A stretch of 64,000 nucleotides of DNA, from positions 1-64,000 of the forward strand of contig CAZWXD010000011.1 in assembly GCA_964638035.1 (NCBI GenBank), written 5' to 3'. Shown here piece after piece: positions 43,816 to 52,087 of this stretch. The translations under genes were made by a program, and so were the position numbers. Each line of letters begins with the position of its first letter. Within the stretch, counting starts at the first letter, position 1. The notes beneath the pieces were generated by a model that had not been told where the DNA came from, searched no databases, and saw nothing but the letters and a program-made list of their open reading frames with translations. The DNA comes from JAGGAG01 sp964638035. GTDB taxonomy: Bacteria; Gemmatimonadota; Gemmatimonadetes; Gemmatimonadales; GWC2-71-9.

Positions 43816-45498
43816 ATGGCCAACTCCCGCACCGTAACCCCGGTCTCCCTTGTGGCCGTGGGACCCGACACCCGGTCGCTCCCCCGCCAGCGCGCCCTGC
43901 TGGGGTGGCTCTTCGGGGCCCGCACGATCGTCGCGATCGTCACGCTCCTCATTGCCGCCCTGCAGTGGACCACCACGCCCGACGTCTCGTTCATCCTCAG
44001 CATCTCGGTGCTGCTGACGCTGGTGGCCACCGCCTATGGCTGGTGGCGCACGCGCGTCCGGGGCGGGGACGTGAGCACCAGCTTCCTGCTGGTGCAGGCC
44101 CTGGCCGACCTGGCGCTGGTGACCACCCTGGTGCACTTCGCCAGCGCGCCGGCACTGTTCGCGTCGCTGTACGTGCTGGTGATCGCGGGGTACGCGATCC
44201 TCCTGCCGCCCCGCTGGGGGCTTGCGGTGGCAGCCGCGGCAACGGTGCTCTACGTGGGCGATACCCTGCTGGCCGGGGGACCGGGCGACGCCGCCTTCTG
44301 GGTGCAGGTCATCCTCTTCAACGTGGTGTTCGCGATCGTGGCGGTGCTGGGCAGCAGGCTCCGCCGGGCTGACGTGGAGCAGGTCACGCTGGAGACCGAA
44401 CTCCGCCGGGTGAGGCTCGAGGCCGACGAGATCCTGCAGAACATCCGCTCCGGCGTGATTACGGTGGACGCCGAGGGGCGCCTGGCCTTCATCAACCCCA
44501 CGGCGGAGCGGCTGCTGGGGATCGATGGAGACCGGCTCCTGGGCCGGGCCATCCTCGACAAGCTGCAGGCGCAGTCGAAGGACCTGGGGAGTGCCATCGT
44601 CGCCGGGATAAGGCAGGGGCGAAAGGTGAGCCGGGGCGAGGGCCTGGTGAAGGCAAATGGGCGGGTATTCCCCATAGGCCTCAGCACCACCACCTTCCAG
44701 CCCGAGGATCGCGAGACCCCCTCGGTGACGGCGATCTTCACTGACATCTCGGAGCTGAAGCAACTGCAGGAGCTGCAGGCACGGGCCGAGCGGCTCCAGG
44801 CGGTTGCCGCGCTCTCGGCGTCGCTGGCGCACGAGATCCGGAACCCGCTCGCGTCCATCCGGAGCTCCTGCGAACAGCTCGCACGCGGGAAGCACGCGAA
44901 CGACGACGACCAGGTCCTGGCGGCGCTGATCGTCCGGGAGAGCGACCGGCTGAGCCGGCTCCTCAACGAGTTCCTCGACTTTGCGCGCGTGAAGGCGTCG
45001 CGGCACGAGGCCGTGGACCTGCTCGAGGTGGCAAAGGCGGCCGTGCGCATGGTCCAGGCGCACCCCGACTGCGGCCTCACGGCCGACGTGCGGGTCGAGG
45101 GCCAGGCCGCGATCCTGGACGGGGATGAGGACCTCCTGCACCGGGTGGTGGCCAACCTGGTGCTCAATGCGGTGCAGGCAGCGCGCGGCCAGGAGGTCCA
45201 CGTGACGGTCCGGGTTGGGGGCATCCCCTTGGCCGAGCTGCCCAATGGGGCCGACTTCGAGCGGGCGGTGCGCCTGCAGGTGGAAGACGACGGCCCCGGG
45301 ATCCCCGACGAGGTGCGCGAGCGGCTGTTCGAGCCATTTGTCTCAGGGCGGCCCGGTGGCAGCGGCCTGGGACTCGCCATTGTCCAGCGGGCGGTAGACG
45401 TGCACCGCGGGCTGGTCTACGTTGACACGAAGCTCCGGGCTGGCACGACCTTCACCATCCTGCTGCCCGCCAACGCGCTGGGAGAGGAACTCGCATGA
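43816..45498 (+). CDS. pilS: Sensor histidine kinase PilS
   Basis: 560 residues from ATG 43816 (TTG 43813 adjacent). Six hydrophobic segments (about residues 30-185) form the membrane sensor, as in PilS, which senses pilin in the membrane. A PAS domain (about 200-310, EDEILQN-like start, INPTAERLLGIDGDRLLG) precedes HisKA with phospho-acceptor H339 in LAHEIRNPLASIRSS, and a HATPase_c domain (NLVLNAVQAA, DDGPGIPDE, GGSGLGLAIVQ). The cognate regulator overlaps by ATGA. Assignment to PilS rests on topology, pairing and the pilus genes nearby. Confidence 0.85.
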   Translation: MANSRTVTPVSLVAVGPDTRSLPRQRALLGWLFGARTIVAIVTLLIAALQWTTTPDVSFILSISVLLTLVATAYGWWRTRVRGGDVSTSFLLVQALADLALVTTLVHFASAPALFASLYVLVIAGYAILLPPRWGLAVAAAATVLYVGDTLLAGGPGDAAFWVQVILFNVVFAIVAVLGSRLRRADVEQVTLETELRRVRLEADEILQNIRSGVITVDAEGRLAFINPTAERLLGIDGDRLLGRAILDKLQAQSKDLGSAIVAGIRQGRKVSRGEGLVKANGRVFPIGLSTTTFQPEDRETPSVTAIFTDISELKQLQELQARAERLQAVAALSASLAHEIRNPLASIRSSCEQLARGKHANDDDQVLAALIVRESDRLSRLLNEFLDFARVKASRHEAVDLLEVAKAAVRMVQAHPDCGLTADVRVEGQAAILDGDEDLLHRVVANLVLNAVQAARGQEVHVTVRVGGIPLAELPNGADFERAVRLQVEDDGPGIPDEVRERLFEPFVSGRPGGSGLGLAIVQRAVDVHRGLVYVDTKLRAGTTFTILLPANALGEELA

Positions 45499-46883
45499 GC
45501 CAGAAGCCATCGGTCCTGGTGATCGACGACGAATCCGGCATTCTCGACACGCTCCGGATCCTCCTCCGGAACGAGGGATTCGAGGTCACCACGGCGCAGG
45601 GAGGGAAGGCCGGCCTGGAGCAGATCCGCACGGGGGCACACGACATCGTGCTCACCGACGTGCGGATGCCGCAGGTGTCGGGCCTGGACATCCTGAGTGC
45701 CGTGAAGGAGCAGGACCCGATGACGCCTGTCATCCTGATGACGGCCCAGGCATCGCTCCAGAGCGCCATCGGGGCGGTGAACACGGGGGCCTTCTACTAC
45801 ATCCAGAAGCCGTTCTCCAACGATGAACTGGTGGCGATCCTCCGGCGGGCGTGCGAGTTTCGCGCGATCCGGGTGGAGAACAAGCAGCTCCGTCAGGAGA
45901 TCAAGCGCAAGGAGCGGGGCGCCGTCTCGCGGCCCATCGGCAAGTCGCGGCGCTTCCTCGACACCCTCAAGCTGGCCGAGCATGTCGCGCCCACCGATTC
46001 CACGGTGCTGATCCAGGGGGAGAGCGGCACGGGCAAGGAGGTGGTGGCGCGGTACATCCACGAGCTGTCCTCCCGCTCCGGGGGCCCCTTCCTCTCCATC
46101 AACTGCGGTGCATTGCCCGAGAGCCTGCTGGAGTCGGAACTGTTCGGCCATGTGAAGGGGAGCTTCACCGGGGCGGTGCGCGACAAGCAGGGCCTCTTCG
46201 CCGCGGCGCGGGGGGGCACCTTCTTCCTCGACGAAGTGGGCGAGATGCCCGCGTCGCTGCAGGTCAAGCTCCTGCGCGTGCTGCAGGAGCGGGAGGTGAT
46301 CCCGGTGGGCGCCACCGAGGCGATCCCGGTGGACGTGCGGATCATCGCGGCCACCAACCGCGACCTGGAGGAAGAAATGCGGCGGGGCAACTTCCGCTCC
46401 GACCTCTTCTACCGGCTCAACGTCATTGCCCTGATGCTGCCGCCCCTCCGGGAGCGCCGGGACGACCTCCTCCTGCTCCTCGAGGGCTTCCTGCAGACGC
46501 TGGCCACGGAATCCGGGGGCGAGCCCAAGGCGCTGAGCCAGGAGGCGATGGACGCGGTGATGGTGTACGAGTGGCCCGGCAACGTGCGCGAGCTGGAGAA
46601 CGCGCTGGAGCACGCCGTGGTGCTCTGCCGGGGCAGCCTGGTGGAGCCGCAGCACCTCCCGGAGCGGATCACCCGGCGGCGGAAGGAGCCGCTGGTGGCG
46701 GAACGGTCGTACCGCAACCCGACGCTGGAGGTGATCGAGCGGTCGTACATCATGTGGGTGCTGCAAGCGGAGGGCGGGAACAAGACGCGGGCAGCGGAGG
46801 TGCTGGGGATCGACCCCTCCACGCTGTACCGGAAGCTGGCGCGGTACGAGGAGCAGGTGGCGGAACTCCGGGCGCAGGCCTGA
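45495..46883 (+). CDS. pilR: Sigma-54-dependent response regulator PilR
   Basis: 462 residues of NtrC-type order: receiver domain with phospho-site D55 (DIVLTDVRMP), AAA+ sigma-54 activator domain (about 150-380) with Walker A GESGTGKE (about 175) and the sigma-54 contact loop written GSFTGAV, then a Fis-type helix-turn-helix (about 415-455, GNKTRAAEVLGIDPSTLYRKL). With sigma-54 RNA polymerase it should activate promoters of the TGGCA-N6-TTGC type. Three such sites lie upstream of pilA1, pilA2 and the pilM operon in this window. Confidence 0.88.
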   Translation: MSQKPSVLVIDDESGILDTLRILLRNEGFEVTTAQGGKAGLEQIRTGAHDIVLTDVRMPQVSGLDILSAVKEQDPMTPVILMTAQASLQSAIGAVNTGAFYYIQKPFSNDELVAILRRACEFRAIRVENKQLRQEIKRKERGAVSRPIGKSRRFLDTLKLAEHVAPTDSTVLIQGESGTGKEVVARYIHELSSRSGGPFLSINCGALPESLLESELFGHVKGSFTGAVRDKQGLFAAARGGTFFLDEVGEMPASLQVKLLRVLQEREVIPVGATEAIPVDVRIIAATNRDLEEEMRRGNFRSDLFYRLNVIALMLPPLRERRDDLLLLLEGFLQTLATESGGEPKALSQEAMDAVMVYEWPGNVRELENALEHAVVLCRGSLVEPQHLPERITRRRKEPLVAERSYRNPTLEVIERSYIMWVLQAEGGNKTRAAEVLGIDPSTLYRKLARYEEQVAELRAQA

Positions 46884-46884
46884 G

Positions 46885-47607
46885 GTGACTGCCGGGCCGG
46901 GGGACGCCGCTGGCGCGGAAACGCTGGAGATCATGTCGGCTGCCCCGCGGTACAACGCGTGGCAGTTCGAGCAGATCGCCCCCTTCATCGGGCGGCGGGT
47001 GCTCGAGGTCGGCTCGGGTATTGGCAACATGTCCGAGCACATCGTGGCGGGTGGACGGGAGCTCGTGGTGCTCACCGACACCGACGAGTGGTACCGGGAG
47101 CAGTTGCGCCAGCGGTTTCGCGACCGACCCGAGGTGCGGGTGGACACGCTCACCCTTCCCGATGCCGCGGCGGAGGCACGCTTCGGGGCCCTCGGCCTCG
47201 ACACCGTCGTGGCCCTCAACGTGGTGGAGCACATCGACGACCACGTGGGCACCCTCCGCAGCATGGGGTCGCTGCTGGCCCCCGGTGGCAGGGTCGTCGT
47301 GCTGGTGCCGTCGCTCCCGGGCATCTATGGCACCCTCGATGCCGAGCTGGGCCACTTCCGGCGGTACACCCCGGCGTCGCTCCGCGGTGCGTTCACCGAG
47401 GCGGGCCTGCGCACGGAGTCCCTGAGCTGGTTCAATCGGGTGGGGACCCTGGGTTGGTGGTTCAACGCCCGCGTGCGCAAGGCGACGCGCATCCCGCTGG
47501 GGCAGCTCCGCTCCTTCGATGCCCTGGTGCCGCTCCTCCGGCTGGAACGATTCCTTCCGCTGCCGTTTGGCCAGTCCCTCATCGCGATTGGACGGCGCAA
47601 TGGCTGA
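46885..47607 (+). CDS. Class I SAM-dependent methyltransferase
   Basis: 240 residues from a GTG one base after the pilR stop (TGAGGTG). Rossmann-type methyltransferase motif I is VLEVGSGIGNMSEHI; motif II ends in VLTDTDEWYREQL; motif IV VVALNVVEHIDDHVG and post-motif PGGRVVVLVPSLPGIYG follow. A C-terminal amphipathic part (GWWFNARVRKATRIPL) is shared with methyltransferases encoded next to GT2 glycosyltransferases. The substrate may be a glycolipid or polyprenyl-linked sugar; that is inference from its neighbour. Confidence 0.85.
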   Translation: MTAGPGDAAGAETLEIMSAAPRYNAWQFEQIAPFIGRRVLEVGSGIGNMSEHIVAGGRELVVLTDTDEWYREQLRQRFRDRPEVRVDTLTLPDAAAEARFGALGLDTVVALNVVEHIDDHVGTLRSMGSLLAPGGRVVVLVPSLPGIYGTLDAELGHFRRYTPASLRGAFTEAGLRTESLSWFNRVGTLGWWFNARVRKATRIPLGQLRSFDALVPLLRLERFLPLPFGQSLIAIGRRNG

Positions 47608-48319
47608 GTACGAGCTTCCCAGGCTGTCGGTCATCGTGCCCGTGTACAACGAGATTCGCACCCTGCGCACGATCATCGACCGGCTGCACTCCGTGCCGTT
47701 GCCCATGGAGATCATCTGTGTCAACGATTGCTCGAAGGATGGCAGCGCGGAGCTGGTGGACCAGTTGAAGGCTGAGGGACTGGTGGAGGTGGCCTTCCAC
47801 CAACCCGTCAACCGGGGGAAGGGCGCGGCGCTGCGCAAGGGCATCGAGCTTGCCACGGGTGACGTCATCGTGGTGCAGGACGCCGACCTGGAGTATGACC
47901 CGCACGAGTTTGGCCGGCTCCTGAGCCCGATCCTGGAGGGGAAGGCCGACGCGGTGTTCGGGTCCCGCTTTGCGGGTGGCGAGCGCCGGGTGCTGTACTA
48001 CTGGCACTCCGTGGGCAACAAGCTGCTGACGCTGGTGTCCAACATGTTCACCAACCTGAACCTGACGGACATGGAGACCTGCTACAAGATGGTGCGGGCC
48101 CCCCTCATGAAGTCGCTGGTGCTCACCAGCGACCGGTTCGGCTTCGAGCCGGAGGTCACGGCGCGCCTGGCACAGGCGCGGGCCCGCATCTGGGAGATCC
48201 CCATCTCGTACTCCGGCCGCACGTATGAGGAAGGGAAGAAGATCGGGTGGAAGGATGGGGTGGCCGCGTTCATGCACATCCTGCGGTACAACATGTTTCC
48301 CCCATCCGCCAAGACCTGA
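47600..48319 (+). CDS. Glycosyltransferase family 2, polyprenyl-phosphate sugar synthase-like
   Basis: 239 residues, overlapping the methyltransferase by 8 bases. GT-A fold: LSVIVPVYNEIRTLRTII at the N-terminus, VNDCSKDGSAEL, NRGKGAALRKGIELATGD and the metal-binding VVQDADLEYDPHEF. The C-terminal half (TDMETCYKMVR, FGFEPEVTARLA, WEIPISYSGRTYEEGKKIGWKDG) is typical of DPM1/ALG5-like enzymes, which transfer a sugar from a nucleotide donor to polyprenyl phosphate. No transmembrane helix is seen, as in soluble DPM1 types. I infer it charges the lipid donor for the membrane transferases encoded downstream. Confidence 0.88.
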   Translation: MAEYELPRLSVIVPVYNEIRTLRTIIDRLHSVPLPMEIICVNDCSKDGSAELVDQLKAEGLVEVAFHQPVNRGKGAALRKGIELATGDVIVVQDADLEYDPHEFGRLLSPILEGKADAVFGSRFAGGERRVLYYWHSVGNKLLTLVSNMFTNLNLTDMETCYKMVRAPLMKSLVLTSDRFGFEPEVTARLAQARARIWEIPISYSGRTYEEGKKIGWKDGVAAFMHILRYNMFPPSAKT

Positions 48320-48342
48320 CTGAAGGGGGCGGACGACCCTCC

Positions 48343-50406
48343 GTGGATCACTCCAAGCTGTACGCTGGCACCTGGCCTGCCCGGGTCGCAGCCATCCTGC
48401 TTGGTGCATTCGGCCTCCTCCCACTCGCCTCGTGGATCCCAGGCGGCCCCTCGGCAGACTGGTTCACCGCGGCAGCAGGGGAGCTGGTCTCGGGCACACT
48501 CATCGCCATTGGTGGCGGGGTGGCCATCGCCATCCTCTTCCGGCGCCAGCTCATGCGGCTCGAGCCCTGGGTTGCGAAGGGCGACATGCAGGGGCCGCCT
48601 CCCTGGCGGGTGATAGTGGCGACAGCGGGCGTGGCGGGTGCCACCTACGCCGCGATCGCCGGTCGGGTGTTCTCGCGGAAGCCGCTCATCATCGATGAGA
48701 TCGTGCAGGCGTGGCAGGCGCGCGTGTTTGCCTCCGGGCACCTCTGGGCCGACACGCCAGCCCGGCCCGAGTTCACCGCGGTCCTGAACATCGTCAATGA
48801 CGGTGCCAAGACGTACGCGCACTTTCCCCCGGGTGGACCGGCGGCCCTTGCACTGGGCGAGCTCGTCGGTGCGCAATGGCTGGTCGGGCCGTTCTTCGGC
48901 ATGCTCTCGGTCCTGCTCGTGGGATGGCTGGCGCGGGAGATGGAGCCTCGCCGGCGAGTCGCCCTCCTGGCCATGCTCCTCTTCACCTTCGCGCCGTTCA
49001 CGGCCTTCATGGCCGGCTCGCACATGAACCATGTGCCGGGCCTGACCTTCCTGTTGCTCGGTGCGGCAGGGACCATCGCAGTCCTGCGACAGCATCACCC
49101 CAGGCCGGGGATCGCGCTCGCGGCGGGCCTGGGGTTCGGCCTTGCGGCGACGATCCGCCCACTTGATGCGGTGGCATTCGCTCTCCCTGCAGGTGTGTGG
49201 TACCTCATCGAGGCCCGGCGGGATCGCGCCCGCGTGGCGGACCTGCTTGCAGCGGGAATCGGTGTCGCGGTGCCGATCACGATCCTGCTGCTGGTGCAGG
49301 ATGCGATGACTGGCTCGCCGCTCAGGTTTGGCTATGAGGTGGAGTGGGGCGCCAACGTCGGGCTGGGATTCCGCGGAGCGCCCTGGGGAGATGCCCATAC
49401 GCCGCTCAAGGGTCTCGAGCTCATCAGCCTGTATGTGCTCAGGCTCCAGGTCTATCTCTTCGAGACCCCGTTTCCCTCGCTCATTCCGGCGACCATTGCG
49501 CTGGCGTTCGTGCCGGGGCTGTCCAGGGCAGACAAGTACCTCCTTGCATGTGCCGCCCTGCTGGCCGGGGCATATTTTGCCTACTGGCATGACGGCTTCT
49601 TCCTCGGCCCCAGGTTCTTCTACCCGCTGCTCCCCCTCCTCGCCCTGTGGACGGCGCGCTTGCCGCCGGTCATTCGCGACCGGCTCGGCGTGGGCCGGGC
49701 CTATTGGGTGGCGGCAGCAGCACTCGTCGTTGGCCTGCTGATTGCCGCGGCCGTCAGCGTGCCAATTCGCTGGCGGCACTATGCCAACAGCTTCACCACG
49801 TCACGATGGGATGCCGACAGCGCGGCGGCCGCTGCAGGCGTGCGCAATGCGCTGGTCCTGGTCCGCGAGAGTTGGGGCGCCCAACTGATCGCCCGGATGT
49901 GGGCGCTGGGCCTGCCGAAGGGCGAGGTGGAGTACCTCTATCGGAAGGTGGACGCCTGCCGCCTGGAGCAGGCCCTTGCCCGGCTGGAGGCCATGCCGCC
50001 CCGGAACAGGCCACCCGTGCCGGGCATCATCGCCGCGTTGCGGCCATTGACGGCAGATTCTTCCCGCCTGGTCAAGTCGCCGTGGTCAGCCGATACGACC
50101 GAGCGTACCCTGCCGGGCTCAGCGTACACGCCAACCTGCCTGCAGCGAATCAGCGAGGACCGGCGGGGCTTTACGCTGTTCCCGCCACTACTGCTCGCGC
50201 GGGGAGGAGGCAACGTGTACGTGCGCGACCTCGGGGAGCGCAACCGTCCAATGCTCCTTGAACACCCCAGCCGGCCGCTGTACCTGCTGCGCCCTGACGC
50301 AGCGACGATCGGCAGTCCGCCGCGGTTCATCCTGCTCCGGCGGGACTCGCTGCTGGCTGGTGCGCCCGGGAGCACGGCCACCCCGGACGTGGCGCCGTTG
50401 AGGTGA
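48343..50406 (+). CDS. GT39/ArnT-like membrane glycosyltransferase
   Basis: 687 residues from GTG 48343. About eleven to twelve hydrophobic helices fill residues 10-490, followed by a 190-residue soluble domain. The first extracytoplasmic loop has the acidic pair D118-E119 in IIDEIVQAWQ, the position of the catalytic Asp-Glu of GT-C transferases such as ArnT and protein O-mannosyltransferases, and HFPPGGPAALALG follows. It would use a polyprenyl-phosphate sugar as donor and act on the periplasmic face. The acceptor is unknown; a surface protein or lipid are both possible. Family placement is by topology and motif only. Confidence 0.72.
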   Translation: MDHSKLYAGTWPARVAAILLGAFGLLPLASWIPGGPSADWFTAAAGELVSGTLIAIGGGVAIAILFRRQLMRLEPWVAKGDMQGPPPWRVIVATAGVAGATYAAIAGRVFSRKPLIIDEIVQAWQARVFASGHLWADTPARPEFTAVLNIVNDGAKTYAHFPPGGPAALALGELVGAQWLVGPFFGMLSVLLVGWLAREMEPRRRVALLAMLLFTFAPFTAFMAGSHMNHVPGLTFLLLGAAGTIAVLRQHHPRPGIALAAGLGFGLAATIRPLDAVAFALPAGVWYLIEARRDRARVADLLAAGIGVAVPITILLLVQDAMTGSPLRFGYEVEWGANVGLGFRGAPWGDAHTPLKGLELISLYVLRLQVYLFETPFPSLIPATIALAFVPGLSRADKYLLACAALLAGAYFAYWHDGFFLGPRFFYPLLPLLALWTARLPPVIRDRLGVGRAYWVAAAALVVGLLIAAAVSVPIRWRHYANSFTTSRWDADSAAAAAGVRNALVLVRESWGAQLIARMWALGLPKGEVEYLYRKVDACRLEQALARLEAMPPRNRPPVPGIIAALRPLTADSSRLVKSPWSADTTERTLPGSAYTPTCLQRISEDRRGFTLFPPLLLARGGGNVYVRDLGERNRPMLLEHPSRPLYLLRPDAATIGSPPRFILLRRDSLLAGAPGSTATPDVAPLR

Positions 50407-50442
50407 TGGCTTGGCGCCTGATCAGGGGGAGCGCGCCAGCCA
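50407..50442. terminator. Hairpin between convergent genes
   Basis: The arms TGGCTTGGCGC and GCGCGCCAGCCA pair imperfectly between the convergent GT39-like and TMTC-like genes. No T-tract is seen on either side, so the call is weak. Confidence 0.25.
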
Positions 50443-50465
50443 TCGGCCTCGAGTGGGATCTGCCG

Positions 50466-52082
50466 CTATGGCCCTGGGGCCGGGTGGCGTGCCAGGAGGC
50501 TGTCCGCGCGGGTACGTAGCGGGACGAACTCCTTCAAGCCAAGCTGCTCACCCGCCAGGGCGGTCTCCCGCGCGGACACGACATCGCCCGTCTCCAATTG
50601 GCAGAAGTAGAGCCTGCTGCGCGACACCGTGAGGCTCGAGTCGACGGCGAGCGCCTTCCGCATGAACGGCGTGGCGTCCGCGCACCCCCGCAGGCGACGC
50701 ACGATGTGCGACAGCTCCTCGAACACGCGAGGGTCGCCTCCGTACAGCCCAGCCGCCTGCAGGAAATGCTGCTCGGCTTCGAGCAGGCGGCCCTGACCAT
50801 TGAGCGTAATCCCCAGCGTGTAGTGCGCCCGGTATCCTCGCGGCGAGTCGGCAACCGCCTGGCGCTGCAGGGTCAGGTCGTCCCTCCAGGCCAGCTGGCG
50901 GCGTGCCGAGTGGATACCGCCGAGGGCGACCAGTGCCGCAGCGGCGACCGGCCCTAGTCGGCGAAGCGCTGTTTGTCCGTGAGCGCGCTCTGCAAGCCAC
51001 TGCCAGGTTGCCGCGAAGGCGAGCACGACACCGACGGAAGGCAGGAACAGCGTGCGCTCGGCGATGATGACCCCCGTCACGAACAGGAGGTTGCTGACCG
51101 GGGCAATTGCGATGATGGCCCAACCCAGGCCAAGCGTGATCACGGGCGCACCCTTTCGCGCTACCCAGGCAGCGAGGATGATGGCGACGAGCAGGGCGAG
51201 CCCGGCGAGCCCGGCGGCACCGAGCGTGGTTGCGGCGGTGAACTCGGGAGGGCTGTAGGAGATCCGGAGGTGCGCCGGCCAGACCAGCAGTCGCAGCCAG
51301 CTTGGAACCAGGGCGAGCATGGTGAGCGTGCGGCCCTCGATACCGAGGCCCCGCATCCCGAATGCCGGGGCACCACCGCCAAGGCCCCCGAGCACAGCGA
51401 GGCGCAACGCAAGGGTGCAGAGGAGCACCACGGTGGCGGGCACGATGGCCTCGAAGATGGCGCGCTTGCGGTCGTGTGGGCGGGCTTGTGGGGCGACGAC
51501 GGTGAACTCTGCCAGCAGCAGCAGGGCAGGAACGACAAACCCCTGTTCCTTGCTGAGGGCTGCCAGGGCCACCAGGCCGAGGAGCCCGAGGCGCGCCCCC
51601 GGGCCGGCCGTCCCTCGGCGCAGCTTGATGTAGAGTGCCACCGCGCTGATGCTCATCAGGGTGCAGAGGAGCTCGGACTGGCCCACCACGCCTGCGACGG
51701 CCTCGACGTGAACGGGATGCACGGCAAAGAGGGCCGCTGCCCAGAATGCAGGCCCCACGGGGAGCATCAGGCTTGCCAGCCAGAAGAGCGCGAGCGTCAC
51801 GGCAGCGTAGGTCGCGATGCTCACCATGTGGAACACCAGGGGATTGCCGTTCCCGGCAGCCCACTGCAGGGCAAAGAACTGTACGGTCACCGGGCGATGG
51901 AGCGCCCCGCTGTGGTACGGCGGCCAGTAGCTCTGCCCCAGGTACGTCAGTGGTGACCCCAGGGTGTGCACCCGGGCGTTGTCCCGAACCATCGGCACAT
52001 CGTCATACGTGAAGTCGTTGCCGATGCCTGGCAGCGCGACCGCCACGGCGAGCAGCGTCACCAGCAGGGCGGCGATGCGCAT
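50466..52082 (-). CDS. TMTC-like membrane protein with C-terminal TPR (copy 2)
   Basis: 538 residues from the ATG at 52082 (GTGAGG upstream), 5 bases after the neighbouring paralogue. A longer open frame overlaps that gene and is not used. About ten helices occupy residues 1-380, with an early DD pair (FTYDDVPMV), YLGQSYWPPYHS, ALFAVHPVHVEAVAGVVGQSELL, WLRLLVWPAHLRISYSPPEF and APVSNLLFVTGVIIAERTLF. TPR-like helices end the protein (about 420-520). These motifs are those of the DUF1736/TMTC group of O-mannosyltransferase-like proteins. In eukaryotes TMTCs O-mannosylate cadherins; in bacteria the role is unproven. Likely a polyprenyl-phosphate-sugar-dependent transferase. Confidence 0.75.
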   Translation of the reverse strand: MRIAALLVTLLAVAVALPGIGNDFTYDDVPMVRDNARVHTLGSPLTYLGQSYWPPYHSGALHRPVTVQFFALQWAAGNGNPLVFHMVSIATYAAVTLALFWLASLMLPVGPAFWAAALFAVHPVHVEAVAGVVGQSELLCTLMSISAVALYIKLRRGTAGPGARLGLLGLVALAALSKEQGFVVPALLLLAEFTVVAPQARPHDRKRAIFEAIVPATVVLLCTLALRLAVLGGLGGGAPAFGMRGLGIEGRTLTMLALVPSWLRLLVWPAHLRISYSPPEFTAATTLGAAGLAGLALLVAIILAAWVARKGAPVITLGLGWAIIAIAPVSNLLFVTGVIIAERTLFLPSVGVVLAFAATWQWLAERAHGQTALRRLGPVAAAALVALGGIHSARRQLAWRDDLTLQRQAVADSPRGYRAHYTLGITLNGQGRLLEAEQHFLQAAGLYGGDPRVFEELSHIVRRLRGCADATPFMRKALAVDSSLTVSRSRLYFCQLETGDVVSARETALAGEQLGLKEFVPLRTRADSLLARHPAPGP

Positions 52083-52087
52083 GTGCC